From positions 1,922,001-1,986,000 of the forward strand of contig JALLLT010000001.1 in the NCBI GenBank assembly GCA_025266875.1: a stretch of DNA of 64,000 nt. Direction: 5' to 3'. The translations under genes were made by a program, and so were the position numbers. The notes beneath the pieces were generated by a model, which made no database searches, was not told the DNA's origin, and was given only the letters and a program-made list of their open reading frames with translations. Shown here in pieces: positions 13,128 through 23,807 of the stretch (positions are counted from its first letter, which is position 1; each line of letters opens with the position of its first letter). Source of the DNA: Fennellomyces sp. T-0311 (Eukaryota > Mucoromycota > Mucoromycetes > Mucorales > Lichtheimiaceae).

Positions 13128-13516
13128 TTGTGTATTATGCGATGGTGTTTCCCTTAAAGGGAACACGTTATAACGTACTTTATGTAATCGATATTGTCTG
13201 CATTAAAGTCCGTTTTGCCAGATGCAATGGTATTTCTCCGGCGGATAATCACTGTTTTAGCGATCTGAACGATAAAGTTATGGACAGTCTAAATGGCAAA
13301 CAGCCGCGGTAGTCACATTACTAGGACATAATCAAGTGTGCATACGTGTGGGAGTTCATCATGCGCATGAAATCCGTAATGACACTTTCAAACATGATTA
13401 AGAAGGTATACTCATACACATTATAAGTTTATGAGCTTTTATGTAAAATCTTGGCATATGTAAGTTGCTGAATGTAAGGCAAAAGAACTTTATGCATATG
13501 TTGCACTAGCACTCAA
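13128..13516. terminator. Convergent intergenic spacer
   Basis: This 389-bp gap lies between the 3' ends of hydrolase 3 (+) and the F-box gene (-), so it should hold both polyadenylation regions. No gene is seen. Confidence 0.4.
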
Positions 13517-15568
13517 TTACACTATGACTTTTCTGACTTTGCGCACGGCATACGTGATTGCACCCTGAGTGGTTGACGTACACTTTTTAAGGGTAAGGCA
13601 ACGTAACGAAGGTGCATTGTCAACCAATTCCATGACACCAGCATCAGTGACATTTTTCAGCTGTTCCAGATGAATATTTCGAAGGCTCCTAATCCTGCTG
13701 AGGGACCTGAGTTCATTGTGTGCGACACAATCTAGTTCGATCAGACTAACATCTGTCATGCTGTCGCCCAAACTTTTGAAAAAGTTGTCGATTCCAGGTG
13801 CCGAAACATTCCGCAGGTTTGTCAAAGTAACATCCTTGAGTGTACGGATACTGGATAAGGCAGCAAGGACATCGTCATTGATGGCACCGCAGTATCTGAG
13901 TCTAACACTCGTAAATGCTTGCTGAGACAAATCATCCGCTGAATAGGATCTGAAAAGACGCGCCAAATCTGCAGATCCAATCCATGTGGATGTATATGAC
14001 AATGCCAAACACTCAAGTCGTGGCAAGGCCATCAATGCATTGACCAAACCTGGAATATCGTGGGACCCCACCACCGATATATAGCTCAATACAGTGCACG
14101 TCGAAATCGATCGCATAATCAGAGGCTGGACAATACCGTGGTCGTCTCCCCAAAACGTCAACTTGTTCACATTGTTCAATTTCAAATCCGCAAACGTTGT
14201 ACTCAGATCTTCTGTTCCCCATGCAACAATATTCATGTATACTGTTTTCAATGTTGTCATGTTTCTCCGTATCAGTGGTAGAATAGCCTCGGCAGCCACT
14301 GGATCCCCTCCGTTTTTTGTGTATAGTTCTTGTAATCCAAAGCTGGTTTCGCTCTCCGAAGGATCAAGCAGTGGTACTTCGTTGTTGCTAGGGTTGTAGC
14401 CAAAGATGCGCAGTTTTGGGCAGTTTGTGTCGACGATATCAAGGACATTGGTATTGCATCCATCAAGGACTAGTCGCCGTACTTGATGACATTGTCGAAG
14501 AAGTGGTGCAATTGCTTCCGTAATAAATGGCGATTTGAGCTGGAAGTCAACAAGTGAGTGGTGCGCTTTAATGGGTGTGCGTTGACCGATCACGTCTGCA
14601 AGTGGGTATGCTGTTTTGTATACCAAGCGTTTAAGGTTTGTAAGAATATAGAGCAGATCACCCAACGCCACAACAGCACCCGGCTTATCCAAGTGGATCA
14701 CAAGTGTTGTCAATGTTTTGCTCATCTGGTGAAAAGCGTTTGTCACTGACCCCATCATACCGGTATCTATATGCCTTGTTGTGGTTTCTAGAGAACGAGT
14801 TAAAGCTATGGATTTTTTGTTGCCCAGTAAACACCTACCCGCTATATGGAGTGTTTTTATCCTGCTAAAGTTGCCATTGCACATGCAAACCAGTTGCCAA
14901 CGCCACAATCGCGTGTCCGTGGTCTTTATCGTCATGTCTTCAACATGAGTAGCGATATGTGGCAACACACTCGCACTTGGCTGGTCATTGCCCATGAGCA
15001 CTTTCCATAGTTTAGCACACCCGAGTATTTTTTGGCGCCATATCCTGGAAACATTCAAGCCAACGGACTTGAATTCGTTGGGAAGGAGAGTGATGATATC
15101 GTCAGCGACTTCCACAGGGAGCATGCCGATAAAGTCAACACATTTCTTGCTCTGTTTTATCGCAGATGCTTTGGCCTCCACCATATAACCGTAATATGGA
15201 TCATCGGGTGATACGCTTTGCAAGCCTATTTCGTACGCATGTATTGCACGCACTTGGTTTCCTTGCATTTGATATAGACTCCCCAATCTGATATAGCCTG
15301 TAGTCAACGTCGGCGTGCATGAAATCATATCTTGTGCGTCTTTTACAGCGGCGTCAAAGTTGCCTAGCATTCCCAATGCGCACGCTCGATGGTCTAGTAC
15401 AGTAACCAGAAGCTGTCGGTGAATTTGATCAAGTGCCATGGACGCGTATTCGACTGCTCGTCTGTAATCGTGAAGGTCAATTGCTGATCCGACTTTACTG
15501 AATGCATCTTTTGCCGGATCCACATGGAGATTGTATACTGGAAACGGAGAAAACTGTGTGTATGTCAT
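13517..15568 (-). CDS. TPR-F-box-LRR protein (Pof3/Dia2-like), copy 1
   Basis: Probable SCF ubiquitin-ligase substrate receptor. N-terminal TPR-like helices occupy about residues 15-125 (pattern KDAFSKVGSAIDLHDYRRAV, then GYIRLGSLYQMQGNQVRAI). An F-box-like segment follows at about 140-190 (FIGMLPVEVADDIITLLPNE ... RIWRQKIL), then a long leucine-rich-repeat C-terminus. TPR, F-box and LRR in this order match S. pombe Pof3 and S. cerevisiae Dia2. The frame is open for 683 codons, but paralogs indicate a 51-nt, stop-free intron at 14788-14838 (donor GTAGGT, acceptor TTCTCTAG); splicing gives 666 aa and joins ...HIA to ETTTRHI, as in copy 3. This is the cleanest of four copies. Target proteins are unknown. 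Confidence 0.85.
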   Translation of the reverse strand: MTYTQFSPFPVYNLHVDPAKDAFSKVGSAIDLHDYRRAVEYASMALDQIHRQLLVTVLDHRACALGMLGNFDAAVKDAQDMISCTPTLTTGYIRLGSLYQMQGNQVRAIHAYEIGLQSVSPDDPYYGYMVEAKASAIKQSKKCVDFIGMLPVEVADDIITLLPNEFKSVGLNVSRIWRQKILGCAKLWKVLMGNDQPSASVLPHIATHVEDMTIKTTDTRLWRWQLVCMCNGNFSRIKTLHIAGRCLLGNKKSIALTRSLETTTRHIDTGMMGSVTNAFHQMSKTLTTLVIHLDKPGAVVALGDLLYILTNLKRLVYKTAYPLADVIGQRTPIKAHHSLVDFQLKSPFITEAIAPLLRQCHQVRRLVLDGCNTNVLDIVDTNCPKLRIFGYNPSNNEVPLLDPSESETSFGLQELYTKNGGDPVAAEAILPLIRRNMTTLKTVYMNIVAWGTEDLSTTFADLKLNNVNKLTFWGDDHGIVQPLIMRSISTCTVLSYISVVGSHDIPGLVNALMALPRLECLALSYTSTWIGSADLARLFRSYSADDLSQQAFTSVRLRYCGAINDDVLAALSSIRTLKDVTLTNLRNVSAPGIDNFFKSLGDSMTDVSLIELDCVAHNELRSLSRIRSLRNIHLEQLKNVTDAGVMELVDNAPSLRCLTLKKCTSTTQGAITYAVRKVRKVIV
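14788..14838 (-). other. Hidden in-frame intron in TPR-F-box-LRR copy 1
   Basis: 51 nt with donor GTAGGT, branch-like TTTAAC and acceptor CTAG. It has no stop in the host frame, so it is invisible to ORF calling. Paralogs carry an intron at the same place, where theirs contain stop codons. Retention would add 17 residues. Confidence 0.6.
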
Positions 15569-17580
15569 TTATTACAGTTCAAAAGTAAGGGGAAAATAGG
15601 GGTGCACCAAATTGCCTCAGCCTTATATAGAGGAGACGGGACTTCTGATAAGCTCATCCGAATGGCAATCCTTTCTCAAGCGTTAGCAATGAAACCATTT
15701 ATATTTCTTTTGCTAACACACATATATATTGCCGTTGTTATCTGCTTATGCAAAAATGAACGTATTCTTCACTCAACGTATATTAAGAAACGCTGAGCCA
15801 TATTCCCATATTCAGCTTCAGGGTCAGATCGGGTGCCAGTGTTACATGTAATCCTTACATCCGTCTCCATTTCACCATTTTCGGACCAACAGTAGCAGAT
15901 CAACTCCAGTTATCCATTTCAAACTGGTGGCTACCATATACAAAGCATGTGATTCCCACAGTCATTTCTCATGCCGTATCAATACTTTAGTTTCTCCATT
16001 GCGGCAGCATAACACTTTCTGTGTGGGCTTAGACTTTCTAGCCTAATAAGTTCACCCAGCCGCCTTCCCAGAAATTACCGCGTGGTGGCAGTACCGCCGA
16101 CTTCCAATCTCCATCCGTTACCTCTATGCACCACTGGGGGCTCCATGCAAACTGTCTTCACTGCATCTCAATCGGATCCAGCACCAAAAAGCTGTTGTAC
16201 CCCGCAAAAGGTTGACGCTGGAGTTTCGCTGAACCCTCTTCTCCGAAGCCATGACAGGAGCTTCGTGGCGCCTGCAAAGTAATTCGGAACTAGCCTTTGC
16301 AACGGTGCTCAAACCTCTCTCACCCTAAGAGACGCCTCATCTACCTTTCCAACCAACACCCTTCCAATAACAGATCACCGAAACAGTTCGAAACATACGT
16401 ACGTTACAGTTGCACGTTTTATCCCACCTCATACCGGTATAAGAGACAGGTCGAGAAACACTGGCTTAATGCTCTGTAGTCGTCATGTCTCATCATTACA
16501 GTCAGTCTTCGCGGGATATGTCATAGGTCAATCGCCAGATCGCCAGCCTACTCCACCCGTTTCACCTCCTTGCAAAGGCGCACTGATACTACAGATTTAA
16601 AGATAGCCCAGCACTTGTCCAAAGACCTTGCACTCGAGAATTCGGAAACCACAGACAGACCCTCTGGCAGTGATTATACACGACCAAGGGAAGCTCAGAA
16701 CTTGACCATGACGCTCGCTTTCCAGAACTAGGAAACTGTACGTGAGGCCCTCAATGGAAAGCTATTGCATCGATCGACCTTTCTATTAAGCGCAATTGAC
16801 CGCTCAGCGGATCTGCTCCCAAAGGGGATGAACTCGGAAACGAAAGCTACTTAGCCTGTTTGCTGGCAAAAAGCGGGAAAAAGTTAGGGGATTGGGTTCC
16901 CACATTTCTTTAAAAAACTAAAAACCCCCAGTTGCAGGCCATCGGGAGGAAGACTGTTTTCTGTAGGCATAGAAGCTCAATTATAACAACAGCGGATGTT
17001 GCCAGGATGAAACCGCTTACAGGTATAAAACTATCGGAAGCCAAGTCGATGAGACTGGTCCAATGTATAATGTGGTCCGTCCTGTTCTGACGCTTGAGGC
17101 TGGCTAGCCATTTCTCAATCTTGGAAGTGCTTATATGAACAGCCATACCTGGCTCATCTGGCACGCATTCCGCGTCTTGATGGTCGGCGTGAAAATCATC
17201 TTACGCGTTGACTAGATGAATAATCCATCACGATATTAGCATTTTAAGCTTTTTCGTACGCCTTAATGAATCAGCGTTGATGGGAACCTATGCTATGTCA
17301 AAGAAATGTTACTAGCGAGAAATCTCCGTTATATCGCAATGGGCTGAAGGGATGAGAATAAATATCGTACATGTGTAGAGTAAAGGGTGGTAAAGGAGAT
17401 GAAGTACGGAATGCCTAATATTATACAATCGAATGTTGATGACGGTACTTCATTTCCTATTGTTATATCTGTATTATTATGGCAGTAGTATAGTGTGAGT
17501 TACGATGATAACAACGGCGTAAACAACTCTAGCAGGAATGACTTAATTTCTGTTCTGATGTCATGCATTGTCACTTTATA
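15569..17580. other. Intergenic with degenerate coding relics
   Basis: A minus-strand TATATAAG at 15622-15629 is the likely promoter of the F-box gene, 61 nt from its ATG. From about 15.8 to 17.2 kb the base composition is less AT-rich than its surroundings and broken coding-like frames occur on both strands (see the separate relic entry). No intact gene is seen. Confidence 0.5.
16485..17164. pseudogene. Degenerate coding relics (possible retroelement)
   Basis: On the + strand an ATG at 16485 opens MSHHYSQSSRDMS, then a stop. A shifted frame from 16579 reads RTDTTDLKIAQHLSKDLALE and on to 16854 with one internal TAG (16729-16731). On the - strand 17164-16910 is open for 84 codons (MPDEPGMAVHISTSKIEKWL...). 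Composition is protein-like in both, but I recognise no family; an old retrotransposon is the first guess because of the two-part layout and the change of base composition. Confidence 0.35.
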
Positions 17581-17727
17581 TATAGTGCTTGCAAAAAGTA
17601 ATGTCGTTACCCAAAGAAGTCAATGTCGTTCCAAAATGGAAGTTGCTGTATATTTTATATTATAAAATCTGGGCCTCGGCGACATTGATTTTTACGGATA
17701 ACGACATCACCTTTTGGAAATACTATA
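17581..17727 (-). mobile_element. MITE copy A (Tc1/mariner-like, 147 bp)
   Basis: A short non-coding inverted-repeat element. Its ends read TATAGTGCTTGC and GGAAATACTATA, degenerate versions of the TACAGTATTTCC ends of copy B (33972-34119). Subterminal blocks AAAAAGTAATGTCG and CGACATCACCTTTT are inverted. The interior matches copy B in reverse complement (TTATATTATAAAAT then GGGCCT), so the two inserted in opposite orientations. It lies about 170 bp upstream of P450 copy 3, in its promoter region. Confidence 0.75.
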
Positions 17728-17747
17728 TTCTTAGCTACAGAATAGTA

Positions 17748-17754
17748 TGACTCA
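17748..17754 (+). promoter_or_regulatory. AP-1-like site upstream of P450 copy 3
   Basis: TGACTCA, followed by AA, lies 152 nt upstream of the ATG. AP-1/Yap1- or Gcn4-type bZIP factors bind this heptamer. A single heptamer match can be chance. Confidence 0.3.
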
Positions 17755-17850
17755 AACAGCAAATGCCAAGTCTTTGTAAGACTACCTTTATTGGCAGGCT
17801 TCGCCACAGTTGATCAACACCGGGGAAACTAATATTCCCGACCGAGCCTG

Positions 17851-17858
17851 TATATAAA
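17851..17858 (+). promoter_or_regulatory. TATA box of P450 copy 3
   Basis: TATATAAA lies 49 nt upstream of the ATG at 17900. Confidence 0.7.
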
Positions 17859-17899
17859 CCCCTTCAGTCTCTCATGTCTTTACGCTAAGTTTACAAAGA

Positions 17900-19835
17900 A
17901 TGTCCGATCTCCTTTTATCAAATCCTATTGGTGCCGTGGCTTTGGTCAGTGCTGCTGCTCTTGGACTCTTGGCAGCCAAGTATAATGATAGAGCAGTTTT
18001 TACTCCACGTCGCGACGATCTACCCACACTTCCTGGTGTACCTTTGTTTGGTAACTTGTTTGCTCAAATTGCCAACAAGGACAGAATCATCGATTACACT
18101 TTGGACCACTTTGATAAATTCAATACAATGACAATGTGAGTATTTGTCGCCGGATTTTATTCACGCATCTAAGCAAACAATTAATGATGGCTGATGATGT
18201 GTAGGTATGGATCCGCCTTGGGTCTTCCTCCTCTCATTTTGACGATTAACCCCGACAACGTCGAGCACGTTTTAAAAAGTAAATAACCCGTTTCTGTGAA
18301 ACTTTGCGATTGTTTACAGTGGATCATGGATAGATAACTTTTCAAACTATGTCAAGGGGTCGTACTTCGTGTATGTTGGCTTGTATGCTACAGTTTTGTG
18401 ATCTGACACTTTCTACAGAAGCAGTATTAATGATCTATTCGGACACGGTATCTTTGCAGCGAACGGCGAGCAGTGGCGATACCAACGTAAAGCAGCAAGC
18501 TTGATATTCAACGTGTCCAACTTCCGTGATCACTTTACCGAGTAAGCGTCCTACCTCTTACAATCAATTACAGTTTCACTTAATCTTATGTGGCACGACA
18601 GAGTTTTTGTAAAGGAGATCGATGTGCTTTCCAAATGTGTCCTTGACAAGAAGGCTGAAACTGGGGAACCAATCGATTTCCAGGATATGGTTTACAAATT
18701 CACGCTGGAGTCCTTTGTATTGTATGTTTCGAACAATTTATTTATGCGTCACGATTCTAATGTATAACATAGCCTTGGATTTGGAAAAACTCTGGATATT
18801 ATTACCAGCAAGGATGATGTTCCATTTGCAGCCTCCTTCGATACATTGCAGCGAAATTGCTTCAAACGCTTGGTTGATCCTCTCACTGACTTCCGCGAAA
18901 CTCTCAAGCCGATCTTACATCCTGGCCAAACCACGATCAAGGATCACGTCAAAGTTGTAGACGGATTCGCGTATGCTCTGATTGAAGAACGAAAGGAGCA
19001 GCTTAAGCAAGGGCATCAGTATAAAGACTTGTTATCCCGTTTTATGGCCACGCACAATGAAGATGGACAGCCATTGAGTGATATCGAGTTACGAGACATG
19101 GTCTTAAACTTTATCATCGCTGGTCGAGATACTACAGCTCAGGCATTGTCATGGACGATACACTACTTGCTTCAATATCCGAGAGTCGCGGCCAAGCTGG
19201 TAGCAGAAGTGGATACACATATTACCAATGGTGTTGAGAAAGATGCACCTGCATTGTATGAAACAGTCAAAAAGATGGTATACGCCCATGCCGTGTAAGT
19301 ACTTTGTACATATAGTTACACAGCTTGCCGTAATTAACATGCTATCAGTTTATATGAGGTTTTGAGACTAGAACCAGTTGTTCCATCGAACGCTAAAGTT
19401 GCGCTTGAAGATGACGTGCTTCCAGACGGCACTTTTGTCCGTAAAAATGACCAGGTTCTCTGGAGTCCGTATGCGATGGGTCGATCAACCAAGATTTGGG
19501 GTGAGGATGCTAAGGATTTCCGACCAGAGCGATGGATCACACCAGAGGGTGAGCTTCGTCGCGAGACGGCCTTTAAATGGCCTGCATTTCATGGTGGTCC
19601 CCGTGTCTGCTTAGGTACCCATACTACTTTCGCAGTAAACTGACTTACCAAATTTAACTAATATTTACGAAATATAGGTCAAAATCTTGCTACCTTGGAA
19701 GCACTGGTTGCTCTCTCACTATTATTGAAACGATATACTTTTTCTTATGCTCCTGGTCAGAAAGTACAATATGAAATGTCGCTTACACATCCGATGAAAC
19801 ACGGTATCAAAGTTTTCGTCTCTAGACGCCAGTAA
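17900..19835 (+). CDS. Cytochrome P450 (CYP52/CYP86-like clan), copy 3
   Basis: Eight exons: 17900-18135, 18205-18278, 18334-18370, 18419-18541, 18602-18721, 18773-19294, 19349-19614 and 19678-19835, total 1536 nt (511 aa), the usual microsomal P450 length. An N-terminal hydrophobic segment (NPIGAVALVSAAALGLLAA) should anchor it in the ER. Motifs are GEQWRYQRK (C-helix), AGRDTTAQ (I-helix), EVLR (ExxR), PERW, and FHGGPRVCLG, whose final Gly codon is split by intron 7. A MITE, an AP-1-like site and a TATA box precede it. Head-to-tail with copy 4. Probably a fatty-acid- or xenobiotic-type hydroxylase; substrate unknown. Confidence 0.93.
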
Positions 19836-20177
19836 ATCGAAGTAAACCCCCCCTCCCAAATAATATCAATTTTTTTTAAAGCATGTATCTGCTGCAATTT
19901 CGTATTCATCAAGTAGTACGTAATAATAATAAATGCAAGACTTTCTCACAAGAAAGGTATCATATTGTCGTAGCTATCGCATTAATTATGCTCTATCGTT
20001 GATATAATAGTTCGCTACCTACATCTTTATGTTTCTCAGTTGACTTTACCCCTCCTGATTGTTTGTATAAGTTTTTAGCAATAAACGGCTTTATACCTAC
20101 ATATTCGATCTTTCCCGAATGTAAAACTAAATGGTTATGTAATAGGCTATTGCCTGCGCCAGTCAAACGAAAATGGG

Positions 20178-20200
20178 CGAGTTTTTCGAATGACTCAAAA
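20178..20200 (+). repeat. 23-bp box with AP-1-like core, distal copy
   Basis: CGAGTTTTTCGA followed by ATGACTCAAAA. It matches the box at 21050-21072 at 21 of 23 positions and lies in direct orientation 872 bp from it. Confidence 0.45.
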
Positions 20201-21049
20201 ACAAATTACACAGTAGAGACGGCGCCATGGAAATTCCGGCCAGTGTGTCGAAGATCGACGTCGGGTGCCCAAAGCAACATTGGTGCTGATTAGTATCAGA
20301 AAAGTTCCAAGATCCTTGTGCGACAACTTAATAGGTATCAATGTGAAAGCAAAGGGCTGCAGTGATGACGCCAGGTGTAATCATCATCTTGGACTCTAAC
20401 TGAGCGTGACGGGGGTACACTTCTACTGCAGTGAATTAATTCGGAAGGAAACTCGGTTTTGGAGCCATGATCGAGAGGTTGGTGTTTCACACTTGTCCAT
20501 GTGTTGTAGGGATGCCATGTAAACACTGCTTTTTCTCACGGAGTTGACTCATTAGCTTTGACTAATGGACATGTTATAGCTCTTGCATATGTTTGGGAGC
20601 ACTGACATACTTTTTATCATTGAAGCGATAAAAGTTTTCACTTCCCCAGATCAGAAGATTCAATAATGTGTTATACCACTTACGCACACAATGAACCACT
20701 GCAAAATTTATGTCGAGAAACGGCAGTAATAACTGAAATTTATCCTCCTTAGCACCATTGTTTACTGTGGAAACAGAATATGAAACTTCTTCGGTCCATA
20801 CAGTGATATGCTTTTACTATTATTATAATTTTTACTTTGGGCTTAGTTATGCCCACTGTCACAGAGCGCCGCCTGCATATTTTTTGGCTGATCTTACCCA
20901 TGGTATCGCTGTTATGTCAAACTAAGCTTCTGATACGGATAATTTAAAAGTCAACTACATATGCACCACCATTCTCAAATAATAAAAAAAGAACTCCCAC
21001 TTTACCATCGATGCCACACACATGACAACGACGGTGTGAAACAGTGGTC

Positions 21050-21072
21050 CGAGTTTCTCCAATGACTCAAAA
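21050..21072 (+). repeat. 23-bp box with AP-1-like core, proximal copy
   Basis: CGAGTTTCTCCA followed by ATGACTCAAAA, about 190 nt upstream of the P450 copy 4 ATG. The match to the distal box extends beyond the 7-bp core, which suggests duplication or selection rather than chance. Confidence 0.45.
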
Positions 21073-21206
21073 GTAAGCCGTAAGATATCTATTGGCAGAT
21101 CCGATCAAGGCTTTGCTTACCATATAAAGGTCCGGACCCTTATAGCTTGGTCATTTGTTTACGTCCAGTGCGCTGGTAAAATACTTAATTGGCTGCAAAA
21201 AAATCA

Positions 21207-21214
21207 TATATAAA
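21207..21214 (+). promoter_or_regulatory. TATA box of P450 copy 4
   Basis: TATATAAA lies 51 nt upstream of the ATG at 21258. This argues for that start rather than the upstream in-frame codon at 21189, which precedes the TATA box. Confidence 0.7.
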
Positions 21215-21257
21215 GCAGCACATCAGAGAAAATCTTAGAGCAGCTACTCAGTTCATT

Positions 21258-23169
21258 ATGGAAAACCTTTCAAATATCATTGTCAACCTTGCTTTAGGCA
21301 GTAGTGTTGCATTACTTGGATTCTTGACACTCAAATACAATGATCGCGCGGTATTTACAGCACGCCGTACTGATATTCCCTCTGTTCGTGGTATACCATT
21401 ATTCGGCGTTCTCTTTGAACAAATTGCAAACGGAAGCAGGTTCATTGATTGGACAATGGAATACTTTAACAAAATGGATGCACAAACAATGTAAGTTTGC
21501 ACTTTTATAGTAACATTTTGCTAGAGACTCAAGGAACATAGATGTGTTTCTGTATTAGGAGTTCCTCCACAGATTATAACGATAGACCCAGCTGTCGTAG
21601 AGCACATATTGAAACGTAATATAAGCAAGTTGTCAGACAAAAACACAAGATCATAGTACTTTTTGATAGATAACTTTTCAAACTATGTCAAAGGACAAAT
21701 CGTTATGTAACGTATATTAATGATGGTACTTCACCAACTAATTTGTACTTGTAGTGATGCTTCAGTTGAGTTACTCGGTCATGGAATCTTCGCATCAAAC
21801 GGTGAACAATGGCGATATCAGCGAAAAGCAGCAAGTTTAGTTTTTAATGTTGCTAGCTTCCGTGACCACTTCGCAGCGTACGTCAAGTAGTATCTTAAAC
21901 TGACTATGACTTATTGGTGAAGTAGTGTTTTTATGGACGAATTAAACATCATGTCAGAGCAAATTCTTGACAAGACGGTGGCAAGTGGCGAGCCCATTGA
22001 CTTTCATGATATGATTTACAAGTTTACATTGGATTCTTTTGTTGCGTAAGTATGTCTTTTGTAATATTCTCTCAAATTTAACAAATCCAATAGTATAGGT
22101 GTTGGAAAGCAATTAAATACTCTAACCAGTAAAGAAAGCGTCCCTTTCGCTACTTCCTTCGATATCTGTCAGCGTCAAGCATTTATACGAGCCGTTGATC
22201 CATTCTGCAGGCTACGAGAATTACTCGGCTCAGTATCGCATCCCAGAGAACCTAATTTCCAAGATGATATCAGAATAATTAACGAATTTGCGTACGATAT
22301 CATTAAGGAACGAAAAGCACAGATCCAGCAACGTCTTGATCGCAGAGATTTGTTAACGAGGTTTATGAATGCACGGAATCCGCAAGGTCAGCTATTGAAC
22401 GACAAGGAGTTACGTGATACAATTTTGAACTTCATCATCGCGGGGCGAGATACCACTGCTCAGGCTTTGTCGTGGATGCTCTATTATTTGCTTTTGAATC
22501 CGAACGTCGAGAAAAAGCTTATTGCTGAAATAAGGGAGCATATCGGTGACAAAGTCGAGAAAGATGCCCCTAAACTTTATGAAACGATCAAAAAGATGAC
22601 TTATGCACATGCTGTGTGAGCAGTTCTACTTAGATACAAACAAATGGCGCAACTGTTTGTTAACAGAGAATTATAGCTTTTACGAAACTTTGCGGTTGGA
22701 GCCTTCTGTCCCATCTAATGCCAAAATGGCTTTACAAGACGATGTTCTTCCCGACGGCACAATTATTCGAAAAAACGATCAAGTAGGATGGGTACCATAT
22801 GCGATGGGCCGCTCAAAGCACATATGGGGCGCAGATGCGGAAGAATTCAACCCCGAACGATGGATCACACCCCGAGATGAACTTCGTCGTGAAGCACCAT
22901 CCAAATGGCCTGCATTCCACGCCGGTCCTCGCATCTGCTTAGGTAGAATTTTTTTAATCTCTGCTTTGAAAACACGAATTTTATGTGCTAACGTAAGGTA
23001 ACTAGGCCAAAACCTTGCTACACTTGAAGCACTTGTTGCGATCTCAATTTTGCTAAAACGATTCAAGTTCTCGCTTGTTTCTGGTCAGAAGATTGAATAT
23101 GTCATTTCCCTAACGCATCCAATGAAAAATGGCATAAAAGTGTTCGTTGAGAAGCGTAGTAATAACTAG
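21258..23169 (+). CDS. Cytochrome P450 (CYP52/CYP86-like clan), copy 4
   Basis: Paralog of copies 1-3 with the same intron positions. The ATG at 21258 gives MENLSNIIVNLALGSSVALL, with a hydrophobic anchor. Visible are GEQWRYQRKAAS, AGRDTTAQ (I-helix), ETLRLEP (ExxR), PERW, FHAGPRICLG (haem Cys), and a C-terminus VEKRSNN before TAG at 23167-23169. Hand-checked junctions keep the frame: exon 2 begins after CATAG and reads CVSVLGVPPQ; the next exons read NFSNYVKG and DASVELLGHG. It shares more with copy 1 (RGIPLFG, DICQRQ, PDGxxIRKxDQVGWVPYA) than with copy 3, which suggests that the two P450 pairs arose by block duplication. Substrate unknown. Confidence 0.9.
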
Positions 23170-23355
23170 TAAACAGAGATATTGAGCTAAGGCGAAATCA
23201 GCATTTGAAATGAATCAACTTTCTGTAACGGTTAACTATAACATATCATCGCTGCACATTTGACTATTTGACCATGATGTATTTATGTTCACATCAGGCA
23301 TATCAAATCATTGATTCCCACGCGATATACTTATGTGGTTATCATGTCACAGCTC

Positions 23356-23807
23356 CTAAGTGTTGACTAGATCTTCCTTCATACACGCATGGAGGAACGA
23401 CAATAGAAACTTTTTATAAGCCTGCCATTGGATATTTTTCATTTGGCCCAATGAACTGCCTAATACATTCGTATCATATATCACAGTTCTGTCAGTACGT
23501 ATATGGAATACATACATGCTTTGATTTCCGTCAATACTCGACACACCATATGGGTAACCGCGGGCCCAGTCAGAAATTGAACTGCTGTTTAGGTGCTGTA
23601 GTGCGTCTTCAGTAGTGGTGAAAGTATCGGGAGTTTCTGAACAAACTGTCTTGCAATGAGATTGTATGGTGTACTTTATTTTCAAAGGTTAAACGTGCAG
23701 TGAAGGATCTCGATGGATAGATCCCGTTCAAATATCTTGGTTTTACGGACGGATAACGACGGTTCAATAGTTTCAAAGTTATATCCGAATAAAACAATTG
23801 TTCCCAT
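23356..23807 (-). pseudogene. Unknown ORF with one apparent frameshift
   Basis: From an ATG at 23805-23807 the minus strand reads MGTIVLFGYNFETIEPSLSV and on for about 41 codons to TGA. A frame offset by one base then continues (SETPDTFTTTEDALQHLNSS ... HACMKEDLVNT) to a stop at 23356. Both halves look protein-like and together would make about 150 aa. One missing base near 23690 would explain the break; I found no intron that joins the frames. No family recognised. It lies just downstream of P450 copy 4, convergent with it. Confidence 0.35.

Larger units (their letters stand above)
19836..21206. other. Intergenic upstream of P450 copy 4
   Basis: 1.4 kb without a gene. It holds two near-identical 23-bp boxes around TGACTCA (20178-20200 and 21050-21072), listed separately. 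Remaining frames are short and unremarkable. Confidence 0.5.

Noticed and set aside
21189..21257. Upstream start for P450 copy 4
   Set aside because: It would place the TATA box inside the coding region and adds residues absent from the paralogs.
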